DNA of 64,000 nt from the NCBI RefSeq assembly GCF_023283825.1, contig NZ_JAKILD010000010.1, positions 1-64,000 of the forward strand. Direction: 5' to 3'. The notes beneath the pieces were generated by a model that was not told the origin of the DNA, ran no database searches, and worked only from the letters and a program-made list of their open reading frames with translations. Positions 36,161-46,384 of the stretch are shown piece after piece (the first letter of the stretch is position 1; every line of letters begins with the position of its first letter). The position numbers and the translations under genes were made by a program. This DNA is from Shewanella olleyana. GTDB taxonomy: Bacteria > Pseudomonadota > Gammaproteobacteria > Enterobacterales > Shewanellaceae.

Positions 36161-37666
36161 ATGCATTCTCGTAAGCCATTTTTTATCTTTGTTGCCCTAC
36201 TTTTCATTTCAGGGATCACTACGAGCATCTATCGTAGTGTTGAACATAACGTACCTTTCTTCCCTGGCGAGCAAGTTCAAAGCTGGTCAGTTGAAGCAAA
36301 AGTCATGTTTAATGGTACCAACAAACCCGCTGAAGCTTCACTTTCATTACCTCAAGATCCTGCGTTTGATGTTTTAGCAGAAAACGCGACATCTGCAGGT
36401 TACGGATTAAATATTTCTGAAGGTGATGATCGCCGCGCAGTATGGTCAATTCGTGAAGCATCAGGTCGTCAATCTTTATATTATCGCGTCACGCTAGTAC
36501 CTACTGGTCAATTACAAGTTGATGCTGAAGAAGAGCCAACTACGCCAGAACCTTACTTATGGCAGGTCACTGAGCGCGGCGCCGCTGAGCAAATCATTAA
36601 TCAAGTATGGGAAAGAAGTGCGAGCAATATTTCTTATGCTCAGCAGTTAATGGCTGTGATTAACGATAGCAATCAATCGCAAAATCTTGCTTTGCTTCTA
36701 TCTGTAAATTCTCGTACTCAACTATTTTTGCAAATGCTGCAATCAAAAGGCGTACCCGCTAAACAAGTTAGTGGTTTGATGCTTGAAGATCAGCGTCGTC
36801 GTCAGCAGTTGAATCCTTACGTGCAAGTTTATCAGGATGGTGAGTGGATTTTATTTGATGTTGAAAACAACAAACAAGGTCGCCCAGAAAACTTAGTCTT
36901 ATGGCAGCACAACGGCATGTCAGTGCTTGATGTTATTGGCGGCAATAATTCACAAGTTAATTTCTCAATGCTTAAAGAAACACGTTCAGCATTAGCCACA
37001 TCGATTGATATGATGATGAACACTAACTCATTAGACTTCTCTTTGTATCAATTACCACTAGAAGAGCAAAGCACCTTTAAAGGGATTTTATTGATTCCAA
37101 TAGGTGTATTAGTTGTGGTGTTTTTAAGGGTTATTATTGGTATTAAAACATCTGGTACCTTTATGCCAGTATTAATCGCCCTCGCCTTTATTCAAACCAC
37201 TTTGTTAACAGGTTTAATCGGCTTCTTACTGATTGTCGCATTTGGTTTGATGATACGTTCGTACTTATCTCAGTTAAATCTCTTGCTCATATCCCGAATA
37301 TCCGCGGTGATTATCGTAGTGATATTCATTATTGGTTTATTCACCCTTATTTCCTACAATCTAGGGTTAAGTGAAGGGCTCACAATTACTTTCTTCCCAA
37401 TGATCATCCTTGCATGGACAATTGAGCGTATGTCTATTTTGTGGGAAGAAGAAGGTCCAAAATCAGTAATTATGTCTGGCGGTGGTAGCTTATTTGTCGC
37501 AACGTTAGCTTATCTTGCAATGAGTAATACTTGGATCCAGTATTGGGTATTTAACTTCCTAGGTATTCATTTAGTTATCTTAGCTATGGTATTGGTAATG
37601 GGTCAGTATACTGGTTACCGCTTAACTGAACTTAAACGCTTTAAGCCATTGGCTGAGGAAAAGTAA
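36161..37666 (+). CDS. Inactive-transglutaminase / 7TM membrane protein (UUP1 family)
   Basis: The protein has 501 residues. An N-terminal anchor (residues 5-22, FFIFVALLFISGITTSIY) leads to a periplasmic transglutaminase-like domain (about 120-250, SVNSRTQLFLQMLQSKGVPAKQVSGLML) in which the usual catalytic Cys is not evident. The second half (305-480) has about seven hydrophobic segments. The Pfam families UUP1 and 7TM_transglut describe this layout. It probably binds a peptide or glutamate-containing polymer and couples it to the membrane. It overlaps the next gene's start by one base and follows the RimB-like gene by 8. Confidence 0.88.
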   Translation: MHSRKPFFIFVALLFISGITTSIYRSVEHNVPFFPGEQVQSWSVEAKVMFNGTNKPAEASLSLPQDPAFDVLAENATSAGYGLNISEGDDRRAVWSIREASGRQSLYYRVTLVPTGQLQVDAEEEPTTPEPYLWQVTERGAAEQIINQVWERSASNISYAQQLMAVINDSNQSQNLALLLSVNSRTQLFLQMLQSKGVPAKQVSGLMLEDQRRRQQLNPYVQVYQDGEWILFDVENNKQGRPENLVLWQHNGMSVLDVIGGNNSQVNFSMLKETRSALATSIDMMMNTNSLDFSLYQLPLEEQSTFKGILLIPIGVLVVVFLRVIIGIKTSGTFMPVLIALAFIQTTLLTGLIGFLLIVAFGLMIRSYLSQLNLLLISRISAVIIVVIFIIGLFTLISYNLGLSEGLTITFFPMIILAWTIERMSILWEEEGPKSVIMSGGGSLFVATLAYLAMSNTWIQYWVFNFLGIHLVILAMVLVMGQYTGYRLTELKRFKPLAEEK

Positions 37667-38625
37667 TGAAAAATTACGCTTGGCCTTGGGAATTACGTCG
37701 TAACGGCGTGTTGAATATGAATAAGCGCAATATCGATTACATTGGCAAATATAACCAACGCAAATTTTACAAACGCGTTGATGATAAGCTCATTACTAAA
37801 CAATTAGCGTTAGCCAATGATATTGCAGTTCCTGACTTAATTGGTGTTGTTGAAGAACAGCACAAAATTAATGAAATACCGCAAATGGTATTAGGCAGAA
37901 CTGGTTTTGTGATTAAGCCAGCTAAAGGTTCTGGCGGTAAAGGAATTCTCGTAATAACCCATGTTGAAAATGGCCGTTATTACAAGCCAAATGGTGATGA
38001 AGTAACGCCAAATGAAGTTTATCGTCATGTATCGAATATCCTGAGTGGGCTTTTCTCACTCGGTGGTATTCCTGATGTGGGACTGGTTGAAGGCTTAATT
38101 CAATTTGACCCTGTATTTGATGGTTTCAGTTATGAGGGTGTCCCTGATATTCGCTTGATCGTCTTTAAGGGTTATCCAGTAATGGGCATGCTTCGTTGCT
38201 CAACTGCGGCATCGGATGGTAAGGCAAACTTACACCAAGGTGCTGTTGGGGTTGGTTTAGATATTGCCACTGGTAAAAGCTTATACGCAGTGCAATTTGA
38301 TAAACCTGTGCTCACTCACCCTGACACTAATTATGAACTGTCACAAATCCAAGTACCTAACTGGGATGTTTTATTACATACAGCATCTAGCGCATATGAA
38401 ATGTGCGAACTGGGTTACTTGGGCACTGACATGGTGTTAGATAAAGTCCGCGGTCCATTACTGTTAGAACTAAATGCAAGACCTGGTTTGGCTATTCAAA
38501 CGGCCAATGGTAAAGGGATTTTAGGAAGACTTAAACATGTAGAAAGCCTCAAAGGGCCGACGTTATCAGTGGAAGATCGTGTCGCTTATGCAAAGAAGCA
38601 TTTTTGTAGTAATCCTAACTTTTAG
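37666..38625 (+). CDS. RimK-related ATP-grasp alpha-L-glutamate ligase-like protein
   Basis: The protein has 319 residues. The ATP-grasp nucleotide site is GFVIKPAKGSGGKGILVI (near residues 83-100). Later metal ligands appear in LLELNARPGLAIQTANG (near 263-279). Relatives add amino acids to a peptide or polymer carboxylate. Comparative work on amidoligases has described operons pairing this ligase with a 7TM-transglutaminase protein and a RimB-like peptidase. The substrate remains unknown. The start overlaps the upstream stop by one base. Confidence 0.9.
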   Translation: MKNYAWPWELRRNGVLNMNKRNIDYIGKYNQRKFYKRVDDKLITKQLALANDIAVPDLIGVVEEQHKINEIPQMVLGRTGFVIKPAKGSGGKGILVITHVENGRYYKPNGDEVTPNEVYRHVSNILSGLFSLGGIPDVGLVEGLIQFDPVFDGFSYEGVPDIRLIVFKGYPVMGMLRCSTAASDGKANLHQGAVGVGLDIATGKSLYAVQFDKPVLTHPDTNYELSQIQVPNWDVLLHTASSAYEMCELGYLGTDMVLDKVRGPLLLELNARPGLAIQTANGKGILGRLKHVESLKGPTLSVEDRVAYAKKHFCSNPNF

Positions 38626-40366
38626 TCTATTGGCAACTGCTTCGGCAGTTGCTAACCCTCTAAATTTATTTATTCAGCAATGCCTGCGCTACCAGCCTTC
38701 GCTCGCCGAATTAGATTTAACACAGCCTGTTGCAAAGCAGGCTGTTCAATTTGAGCAGCTCACTCTTGGCTTTAATAACATCAATGACCGTCTTAATTAT
38801 TATCGTGACTTAGCATCAAATAGTCAGCGCGAAAGTATTTTAATGTGTCAGTTACATTTAGCGGATGAACTACAAGTTATTCTTAACGACCCTAAACTCG
38901 AACAACTCATTAATCATTTATCAAGCGCCAGGAGGCCCTATTCGTCTTTAGCGACAAAGCTTGTATCAATAAAACAACGTCAACTCGACATTAATACCAA
39001 AGCTAAACTTCACAATGCTCAAGCCACTATCAGAAGAAACCTAAGTAACAAACAGCTTAAGATAGTGTTTAACGATGAAGAATGTGCTTTAGAAACTGCA
39101 GTAAGCCCTAGCTTTAGTACTAAATCTAGCAAGACCGAACCTTCACCTTTAAGCCAAAAAGCCATTGAAGTCACGTTGGCCAAATATCTCATTTTACAGC
39201 CAAAAGAATCGTGTCGAAAAAGCGCTTGGTTAGCCTATCAATCAAGAGCAAAAAATCTTAATAGCACGTCTTTAAATATCGTCAAAAAAATCAAACAAGT
39301 AAGTGCTCTAGATGCGTTAGATACTCAGCTATTAGATATTGAGTCGTTAGATGACTATTTGCAGCAACAAACTATCAATATTAATGTTGCGCCTTGGAAT
39401 ATCGGCCAAAAGCTTAAATCCTTACCCCATGAGAAATATACTGGTACAACTTCAGCGTTAAGTTTACTTGATAAACTTTTTAAGCAACTGCAATTGCTGG
39501 GAATTAGGATTGAGCCTATACACCTCAATGAACAACATGTGTTATCTAAGCAGAATGTAACAACACAAACGAAAACTGAAACAGAAACGGCAAAAAATGC
39601 TGAAAACCCTGAAAATGAAATAAGCACAATAGGTAATCGTAATTATCGAGTGTGGCATCATCAGCGTTTATTAGGTGAGCTCTATCTGACGTCTGCTAAT
39701 AGAACAAATTCACACATCATTCGTTATCCTGTGATCGGACACCAATATGGTCAAGCAAGCATCAGTTACTCAGAAACAATTTCTAACAGACGACACGCTG
39801 ATAAGATTATAAAAGTGACAGCTGAAGCTGTAGCTGGGTTAGCTAGAGGGAATAAATTTTATCTCAACAATAAACAAGGTGTATCGGCAGATAATCATCA
39901 AATTGGGATGCTTTGGCTAGCGGAGTTTTTACGACAAGGCCACACACAAAAGCTATCTAAGCGAGAACAGGCCGCCAATGCTTATCGCCAACAGTTACGG
40001 ATATTCCGTGCTAAAGTCATTTTAGATTTTTACCTAAATGATTCTAACAATCATCAGAAGCTCGCATTAGCATTTGAAAATAGTTTTAATCAACAATGGC
40101 AAAATGCTGCTGATTTTGCTTTTAGCTTTAATGGCATTGCAAATGAAGGCATAGATTATTATTTACCACTCTGGCATCAAAGCCTTGTTAGGATCATTTT
40201 TGAAGCAAGTAAACCGTCAGTAACAGAACGTCAAGTTTTTGATATTTTTGTAGTTAATGAAGAGAATTTAACCCTAACTGAGCAAATGACCATTATACTT
40301 ACCGAACCCAATGATCCATTATCAATCATCAGGAGAGCCTTCAATGTTGGCCATTCGCAAATTTAA
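38588..40366 (+). CDS. Exported hypothetical protein in the ATP-grasp operon
   Basis: The protein has 592 residues from the ATG at 38588 (an in-frame GTG at 38579 is also possible). GGAAG lies 12 bases before the ATG. A signal peptide (QRSIFVVILTFSLLATASAVA) indicates export. The rest is largely helical with no recognised domain. A low-complexity TKTETETAKNAENPENE stretch lies near 330. It overlaps both the ligase gene upstream and the next gene downstream, so it is part of the same operon and presumably acts on the same periplasmic product. Confidence 0.8.
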   Translation: MQRSIFVVILTFSLLATASAVANPLNLFIQQCLRYQPSLAELDLTQPVAKQAVQFEQLTLGFNNINDRLNYYRDLASNSQRESILMCQLHLADELQVILNDPKLEQLINHLSSARRPYSSLATKLVSIKQRQLDINTKAKLHNAQATIRRNLSNKQLKIVFNDEECALETAVSPSFSTKSSKTEPSPLSQKAIEVTLAKYLILQPKESCRKSAWLAYQSRAKNLNSTSLNIVKKIKQVSALDALDTQLLDIESLDDYLQQQTININVAPWNIGQKLKSLPHEKYTGTTSALSLLDKLFKQLQLLGIRIEPIHLNEQHVLSKQNVTTQTKTETETAKNAENPENEISTIGNRNYRVWHHQRLLGELYLTSANRTNSHIIRYPVIGHQYGQASISYSETISNRRHADKIIKVTAEAVAGLARGNKFYLNNKQGVSADNHQIGMLWLAEFLRQGHTQKLSKREQAANAYRQQLRIFRAKVILDFYLNDSNNHQKLALAFENSFNQQWQNAADFAFSFNGIANEGIDYYLPLWHQSLVRIIFEASKPSVTERQVFDIFVVNEENLTLTEQMTIILTEPNDPLSIIRRAFNVGHSQI

Positions 40367-41462
40367 ATCCTTATCGTGCCTCGTAGGATTATCGTTAATT
40401 ATATCTTCAGCAAGTTATGCTGAAACGAGTCAGTCCTCTTCGTCAACGCCATTAACACATCAAGAAGTGCGAAGTGCGATTCAGCTAAACCTTGAACAGA
40501 ATATGTATTCTCTGCCACCACGGATACAAGGTCATTATGGGTTAAGAATGTACCGAATGACTGGCGATGAAAAATACACTAATGCTGCACTTATCGATTT
40601 AATTACCATTACCGAACGACAAAATTACTTTGCTTGTAATATTGATAAACCTAAATTTATTGAGCAACAAGCGGATAATGCGATCAGTGTTTTAGGAAAA
40701 GGTCCTCGTGCTAAAGCGCGTAAAAAAGCCTTACAACCCTTCCCAGAGTTTATATTCTACAGTGATATTTTATTACGTTACTCAAGCCGTATTGACGAAT
40801 TAGGCTTTATGGGGCCTTGTCATGAGCAAATGGTTAAAGCACTAAAAGCTTATGATCTTAAACCAGCCCTTACCGATCCAAAAATGATTAAATCTTGGGC
40901 TGCACAATTAATTAACTACGCATATTGGGCAGAACAGCTTGATGTAGGTAGTTATGTTGAAGATTACAAAAAGGCCTTTATCGCAGCATACCCTGATGAT
41001 AAAGATAGTGAACTAGATAAAAAACAATTCCAAAACAAACTATACGGCATGACCCACTTTATCTTTGCTGCAAGCGGTTATTACCAGAAAGAAGTGAGTG
41101 CCAAAGAGTTCAAATGGATCTTAGACTATTTTGATAACAACATTGATCGCATTCTCAAAGATGCCACAGACGATATTATTTCTGAAGTCGGGATTAGCTT
41201 TTATTTAACAGGCATGCGCGATCACCCAGTGATTAAAAAGACCCAAAATCATATTGCGGCATCGTTTAACCCTGAGTATCAGCTTATCCCATCTCCTCGA
41301 GGAAACCCTGACATGGTCATGGGTGAACATCGAAACGTGTTAGCCATGATGCTGTTAGATTGGCCTGAAACACTTCATCAAGGTCCTTACCTTGCTGAAA
41401 CTAAGGCAACTAAAAAATACTTACCAGTGCAGGTAACGCCTAAAAAGCTAGAGAAAAAATAA
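40344..41462 (+). CDS. DUF3541-like exported protein
   Basis: The protein has 372 residues. The ATG at 40344 is chosen over an earlier start because AGGAGAG precedes it by 7 bases and the product then begins with a signal peptide (KSLSCLVGLSLIISSASYA). The mature protein is helical with motifs PPRIQGHYGLRMYRMTGDE, HFIFAASGYYQ and MGEHRNVLAMMLLDW that suggest an alpha/alpha-barrel type fold. I recall this family as DUF3541 in Shewanella and Vibrio. It overlaps the preceding gene by 23 bases and ends the operon at a terminator. Confidence 0.8.
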   Translation: MLAIRKFKSLSCLVGLSLIISSASYAETSQSSSSTPLTHQEVRSAIQLNLEQNMYSLPPRIQGHYGLRMYRMTGDEKYTNAALIDLITITERQNYFACNIDKPKFIEQQADNAISVLGKGPRAKARKKALQPFPEFIFYSDILLRYSSRIDELGFMGPCHEQMVKALKAYDLKPALTDPKMIKSWAAQLINYAYWAEQLDVGSYVEDYKKAFIAAYPDDKDSELDKKQFQNKLYGMTHFIFAASGYYQKEVSAKEFKWILDYFDNNIDRILKDATDDIISEVGISFYLTGMRDHPVIKKTQNHIAASFNPEYQLIPSPRGNPDMVMGEHRNVLAMMLLDWPETLHQGPYLAETKATKKYLPVQVTPKKLEKK

Positions 41463-41481
41463 CAAAACGACTAACGAATAA

Positions 41482-41523
41482 AGGGCGTAGATTTTACTAT
41501 ATACTCGATATCTACGCCCTTTC
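41482..41523 (+). terminator. Operon terminator
   Basis: AGGGCGTAGAT and ATCTACGCCCT form an 11-bp stem followed by TTT. It lies 20 bases after the DUF3541-like gene. Confidence 0.8.
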
Positions 41524-41566
41524 AATATTCCCACCCAGTTAAATGACTAAGGTATATGAGTTTACT

Positions 41567-42469
41567 ATGAGCAGAGCTAAATCAACTTTAGAACAATGGC
41601 GAATCATTCAGTCTGTAGTCGATTTTGGCGGTTACGCACAAGCCGCAGAAAAGCTCAATAAAAGCCAGTCTTCTCTTAATCATGCTGTTGCCAAATTACA
41701 AACACAATTAGGCATTCAGCTTCTTGAAGTAAAAGGTCGAAAAGCATACCTTACTGAGCAAGGTGAAGTGTTACTTCGCCGTTCTCGCCATCTGACTCAA
41801 ACAGTTGATGAGCTTGAACAATTAGCTAGTAATTTAGGTGAAGGATGGGAGCCTAATTTAACGATTGCTCGTGAAATTATTTACCCAATGGATTATTTAG
41901 TTGATGCGTTAAAAGCATTTCTACCCCATAGCCGTGGCACACGAGTCACCATTATTGATTCAGTCATCTCTGGTACCCAAGAGTTAATCTTAAATAGCAC
42001 TGCTGATATTGCCATTTGTGGGATCCCTGCCAAAGGTCATATAGCTGAACCCATTTGTGAATCTGAATTGTTTTTAGTTTGCAGCCCTTCACATCCTTTA
42101 GCAAAACTAGGAGTCATCGCTGACGAGCAAGCATTGGCGCAACACCTTCAAGTCGTAATCAAAGATACCGCAACGCACAAAACATCTGATACAGGCTGGC
42201 TTAAAGCTGAACAACGTTGGACCGTTTCAAATTTTCATGAAGCAAAAAATATCTTAATGACTGGCATTGGTTTTTGCTGGGCTCCCGCTTACCTTGTTGC
42301 AGATGACATTGCGACAGGTGAATTACAACGGTTAATTTTAAAAGGCAGTAAGAGTCGTATCATTCAACTTTCATTACTTGTTCCTAATCGAGATAAACAG
42401 GGACCTGCATCTAAACTACTTGAGTCACTTATTTTAAAGCAGCACGATATTAATCATTGTGTGGAATAA
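41567..42469 (+). CDS. LysR-family transcriptional regulator
   Basis: About 300 residues from the ATG at 41567; an earlier in-frame ATG at 41543 adds eight residues but has no ribosome site. The N-terminal winged helix is QSVVDFGGYAQAAEKLNKSQSSLNHAVAKLQ, then QLGIQLLEVKGRKAYLTEQGE. The effector domain covers about 90-295, with IAICGIPAKGHI and LFLVCSPSHPLAK. The target is not evident. It lies alone after the ATP-grasp operon and may or may not control it. Confidence 0.93.
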   Translation: MSRAKSTLEQWRIIQSVVDFGGYAQAAEKLNKSQSSLNHAVAKLQTQLGIQLLEVKGRKAYLTEQGEVLLRRSRHLTQTVDELEQLASNLGEGWEPNLTIAREIIYPMDYLVDALKAFLPHSRGTRVTIIDSVISGTQELILNSTADIAICGIPAKGHIAEPICESELFLVCSPSHPLAKLGVIADEQALAQHLQVVIKDTATHKTSDTGWLKAEQRWTVSNFHEAKNILMTGIGFCWAPAYLVADDIATGELQRLILKGSKSRIIQLSLLVPNRDKQGPASKLLESLILKQHDINHCVE

Positions 42470-42587
42470 GTCTCAAAGTCTTAAATTTAAATAATACAAA
42501 GTTATCTAGGAAGGAAGTTAATAAGTAAACTTGAAAGTCATTAATTTAACAATTAACTTGTTCAGGCTTAGTCTCGTTAAGGCTAAT

Positions 42588-43769
42588 TTATACGGCAATA
42601 TTTATCGAAGTGTATTGTTGCGCTTGATTCGATTCAGTCTCACCACTTGACTCATTAGTTTGGTCAAAAGGATAACTAGGCGTAAAACCTTCATCTTCAA
42701 AAAGTGCTAAGTGCTGAGCTAAATTAATAATCTGCTTGGTATCTTCGGTACTGGTGATTTTTTCTTGTCTTTCTGCAGTTAATTCTTTCTTTGCCTCATT
42801 CATTTTTTGAACAGCTTCATTTGCGACTTGAATGTCTGCCATAGAGGGTTGAACTGGCGCCATCGCTGCCGCATAAACTTTTTGCATTTTGTTGAAGGTT
42901 GCCTGCGCATCACCTTCAATCACACCAACATCAATACTTACCTCTCCTTCAACAGCATAGCGTTTACCATCGGGCCCTTTTTCATAAGTATATTGAGGCG
43001 ATTGGGCATAGCTACCACCGACGGCTTTGTGAGCTTGTTCGTGAGTTTTAACTTCAGCATCTCTTGCCGATAATTCTTTAATAATGACTGCATCAACCTC
43101 AGCTTGCTGCTTTACTTCTTGCTCCTGTTGCGAGTTTTGCTGTTCTTGCTGTGATTGTTTCTCTTGTTCGGTTATCTGTTCGTTATTAACTTGATTATCA
43201 ACTTGCTCGTCAACTTTTGCTTCAGTCTGAATCGCATTTTCTGCTTCATTAATGCCGTTAGTATCTGTAACACCCGCATTTTCTTGATTAGGATCTATTT
43301 GATCACTCAAGCTGGTCTCAGTGATTTTTGGCCCTTGTGAACTCATATTTGTTGAAGCGATTTGATTGGCTCCATTAAGCGGTTTATTTACAGGCTCACT
43401 GGCAACTGAACTATGCTGCACCGAGGCAGATAAGCCCAGTACAGAAGCCGCGCCGCTTTTCATATTAAACTGAGCAGAAACTTGATCTGGGCTATTAACG
43501 GTCACTTCTCTAGCAACAATTTGTTTAGCAGTTAGAGGACTTGATTGAGAGTTCGAAAACTGAGCGTTATGGCTGGATAATTGACGAGAGACTTTTTGAA
43601 CGTCTGAATTTGAAATATGGCTGTTTGTGCTGATGTTCGTGCTGGTGCTGATGTTGGTACTATTTTTTGTACTGTTATTACGAATAATCGAATGACCAAT
43701 GGCGCGATCAAGACTGGGGCCTGGTGTTGAACCTAGCCCTTGAGATGCTGTGTGTCCTTGAATATTCAT
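42588..43769 (-). CDS. SprA-related putative metalloprotease
   Basis: The protein has 393 residues. The first 190 residues are low-complexity, Ser/Asn/Gln/Glu-rich. A conserved block follows near 230-330: LSARDAEVKTHEQAHKAVGG carries an HExxH-like HEQAH, then YTYEKGPDGKRYAVEGEVSIDV and AAMAPVQPSMADIQVA. This is the SprA-related family (Pfam PF12118), whose members are annotated as putative metalloproteases. No signal peptide is seen, so it is likely cytoplasmic. Confidence 0.87.
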   Translation of the reverse strand: MNIQGHTASQGLGSTPGPSLDRAIGHSIIRNNSTKNSTNISTSTNISTNSHISNSDVQKVSRQLSSHNAQFSNSQSSPLTAKQIVAREVTVNSPDQVSAQFNMKSGAASVLGLSASVQHSSVASEPVNKPLNGANQIASTNMSSQGPKITETSLSDQIDPNQENAGVTDTNGINEAENAIQTEAKVDEQVDNQVNNEQITEQEKQSQQEQQNSQQEQEVKQQAEVDAVIIKELSARDAEVKTHEQAHKAVGGSYAQSPQYTYEKGPDGKRYAVEGEVSIDVGVIEGDAQATFNKMQKVYAAAMAPVQPSMADIQVANEAVQKMNEAKKELTAERQEKITSTEDTKQIINLAQHLALFEDEGFTPSYPFDQTNESSGETESNQAQQYTSINIAV

Positions 43770-43816
43770 ATATCAGAGATATCAGTATTTATATCGACAT
43801 CAATTTCGATTAAATA

Positions 43817-44107
43817 TCAAACTGATAAATCGATAATAGTACCAAGATTTTCAGAGGCAACATCAATGACTTCAGCTGATGCTTGAGCTTGTGTTACAGC
43901 TTGGTCTGCATCAATTAACGCAGAAACCTTTTCGCTAGTTCCACTTGCTTGAGAGCTGAGTGTGACAGTGTCCTGCTCAACCTTGACTGGAGTTGAACTT
44001 GTAGGTTCAGGCGCAGCCACTGCTGTAGTTGCTTGTGCTAAGTCATTTTGAGCACTCTGTAATCCTTGCACACCCGAGGCCATTGCTGAATTTGCTGCAA
44101 TTTGCAT
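43817..44107 (-). CDS. Small hypothetical protein, Ala/Ser/Gln-rich
   Basis: The protein has 96 residues with AGGAGTG 5 bases before the ATG. The sequence (MQIAANSAMASGVQGLQSAQ, then SALIDADQAVTQAQASAEVI) has the heptad-like Ala/Gln pattern seen in flagellar and rod-type proteins, but no domain is assigned. It lies upstream of the SprA-like gene on the same strand with a 47-base gap and could be co-transcribed with it. Confidence 0.7.
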   Translation of the reverse strand: MQIAANSAMASGVQGLQSAQNDLAQATTAVAAPEPTSSTPVKVEQDTVTLSSQASGTSEKVSALIDADQAVTQAQASAEVIDVASENLGTIIDLSV

Positions 44108-44241
44108 TTCATCACTCCTTTCTATGTAAAGATAACAGTAAGTAAATCCAACCGTAAGCAGAGTTAGCTACTTCTAGTTGATTAATTATCATCCAAGCTC
44201 AGCGTTTTGTACAGTAATTCAATCAGGAGTTTACATAACCA

Positions 44242-45351
44242 TTAATACCAAGCGCTTTCCCAATCCTTCCAAACTGGGCTAAGGCCTTTTAGTCTCATTT
44301 TATCAATCACTTGATTCACACTTCTATCATCACTGATTTCAAATTGATCTAACTGAGAATTAGGGTTTTGATAGCCACCAGGCTCGGTTGAGCTTCCAGC
44401 GCTAATATTAGTTACACCAAGTGGCATCAAATTATCACGGAACTCTGGGGTTTCCCTGGTAGACAAACTGATTTCCAATTGCGCATTAAACAATCGAAAT
44501 GCACAGATCATTTGTACTAATCCTTCATCGGTTAGTTCAACTTTTGGCGTCACTCCTCCCGTGCAGGGCCTCAATCTTGGAAGTGAAATACTGTAACGAG
44601 TTCGCCAATAATGTTTTTCAAGATAAGCTAAATGATGACCCATAATGAGCGCATCAAGTCGCCAATCATCAAGTCCTAACAGCACACCTAAACCAATTTT
44701 ATCAACACCAGCGGCGGCGACACGATCTGGTGTTGCTAAACGATAACTAAAGTCTTGTTTCTTTCCCCGAGTATGGTGCTTTTTATAAGTACTAGGTTGA
44801 TAGGTTTCTTGATAAACCATCACGGCGTCCAGCCCTAACTCAACCAGCAATTGATACTCTGACTGACTTAAAGGCTGTACTTCAATAGCAACATAACTAA
44901 ATTGTTGTTTAACCAAGGGTAATACATGCTTAAAGTATTCGATGCCAACTTTGGTTTCATGCTCTCCAGACACCAATAATATCGAATCAAAACCCCGTTG
45001 TTTAATAATGCTCATTTCAGCCAGTAATTCAGCATCATCAAGAGTTTTGCGTTTCAATTTATTACTCATAGAAAAGCCGCAATAATCACATTCATTGGCG
45101 CATAAATTTGACAGGTAAAGCGGCAAATATAAACCAATATTTGCACCAAAGCGTTGTCTAGTAAGTTGATACGCCTTTTGAGCCATTTGCTCAATATATG
45201 GCTTTGCTGCAGGCGATAATAATGCCATTAGACTATCGACGTTACCTTGTGGACTATTAATCGCACGTTCAACATCTACGGCTGTAGAGCCATATAGGCG
45301 CATAGATAAATCATCAAGATTTAGCTGTTTAAATTGCTCGACAAAACTCAT
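44242..45351 (-). CDS. thiH: 2-iminoacetate synthase ThiH
   Basis: The radical SAM enzyme has 369 residues and cleaves tyrosine to give dehydroglycine for the thiazole ring. The CxxxCxxC cluster site is CANECDYCGFS near residue 85. The GEHETKVG and ISLPRLRPCTGG blocks are intact. It is the last gene of the thi operon, 19 bases after thiG. Confidence 0.97.
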   Translation of the reverse strand: MSFVEQFKQLNLDDLSMRLYGSTAVDVERAINSPQGNVDSLMALLSPAAKPYIEQMAQKAYQLTRQRFGANIGLYLPLYLSNLCANECDYCGFSMSNKLKRKTLDDAELLAEMSIIKQRGFDSILLVSGEHETKVGIEYFKHVLPLVKQQFSYVAIEVQPLSQSEYQLLVELGLDAVMVYQETYQPSTYKKHHTRGKKQDFSYRLATPDRVAAAGVDKIGLGVLLGLDDWRLDALIMGHHLAYLEKHYWRTRYSISLPRLRPCTGGVTPKVELTDEGLVQMICAFRLFNAQLEISLSTRETPEFRDNLMPLGVTNISAGSSTEPGGYQNPNSQLDQFEISDDRSVNQVIDKMRLKGLSPVWKDWESAWY

Positions 45352-45370
45352 TATTGGCCTAAACCTTTAA

Positions 45371-46135
45371 TCACAAATTAAGAAAATTAGTTAATGGACT
45401 AGTATGCTCAGCTTGCTTAGTGACATTGCCTAAGCCCGCTAAATAGGCTTGCCGCCCAGTTTTGACGGCTTGATTAAAACATTTCGCCATTAATACAGGA
45501 TCAGCACTACTAGCAATGGCCGTATTCACTAATACTGCATCAGCGCCCATTTCCATCGCTCTACAAGCTTGTGAAGGTGCGCCAATGCCCGCATCGACAA
45601 CAACAGGAATGTTTGCTTGTTCAATGATAATTTCTAGGAATGGTTCTGTGGCTAATCCTTGATTACTACCTATGGGACTGCCAAGTGGCATTACTGCAGC
45701 GCAGCCCACTTCTTCTAATCGATAACACAAGACAGGGTCGGCATGTACATAAGGCAGTACAGTAAAGCCTTTATTACATAAGGTTTCTGCCGCTTGTAAT
45801 GTTTCAACGGCATCAGGCATTAAATACTTAGGATCAGGATGGATCTCAAGTTTAATCAGCTTGGTGCCCAACATCTCGCTTGCTAATTCTGCAGCAAAAA
45901 CAGCCTCTTTAGCATTTCTAGCGCCTGCGGTATTTGGCAGTATTTTGACTCCCATTTGCTGTAATGGTGTCAGTAAATCATCAAAATCTTTACTTGGATC
46001 TATTCGTTTCATGGCTAAAGTAACAAGTTGCGATTCTGTCGCTGAAATTGCCGCTAGCATGGTTTTCGCATCAGAAAATTTACCCGTTCCAGTAAATAAT
46101 CTTGATTCAAAATTGTGGTTGCCAATCGATAACAT
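45371..46135 (-). CDS. thiG: Thiazole synthase ThiG
   Basis: The protein has 254 residues. It forms the thiazole phosphate from DXP, ThiS-thiocarboxylate and dehydroglycine. The Schiff-base Lys lies in [15 protein letters not shown]. The phosphate-binding end is [30 protein letters not shown]. The ATG at 46135 is chosen because AGGTGG lies 6 bases before it. That ribosome site is also the Gly-Gly end of thiS, so the two genes are coupled. Confidence 0.97.
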   Translation of the reverse strand: MLSIGNHNFESRLFTGTGKFSDAKTMLAAISATESQLVTLAMKRIDPSKDFDDLLTPLQQMGVKILPNTAGARNAKEAVFAAELASEMLGTKLIKLEIHPDPKYLMPDAVETLQAAETLCNKGFTVLPYVHADPVLCYRLEEVGCAAVMPLGSPIGSNQGLATEPFLEIIIEQANIPVVVDAGIGAPSQACRAMEMGADAVLVNTAIASSADPVLMAKCFNQAVKTGRQAYLAGLGNVTKQAEHTSPLTNFLNL

Positions 46136-46136
46136 G

Positions 46137-46340
46137 TTAACCACCTGCTACAGCTGAAAAAATATCAATCTTATCACTCTGCTGGCATTCAATTTGAGCC
46201 CAGCGGCTTCTTGGTACGACTTGATCATTAAGGACTAACGCTAATGATTTGGGATTTAAATTCTTTAATTCAATTAATTGCAGTAAATTGGCATTGCTAT
46301 CTAGGTTCTCAGCTGAACCATTAAATTCAATAGTAATCAT
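46137..46340 (-). CDS. thiS: Sulfur carrier protein ThiS
   Basis: The ubiquitin-like protein has 67 residues and ends in the essential Gly-Gly (FSAVAGG), which ThiF adenylates and which then carries the thiocarboxylate. Length and end match the family. Its stop overlaps the region where thiG translation starts. Confidence 0.96.
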   Translation of the reverse strand: MITIEFNGSAENLDSNANLLQLIELKNLNPKSLALVLNDQVVPRSRWAQIECQQSDKIDIFSAVAGG

Positions 46341-46384
46341 GTTTGTTCCTAATTCAATATATTAGAGATACTTAACTGCATCAT

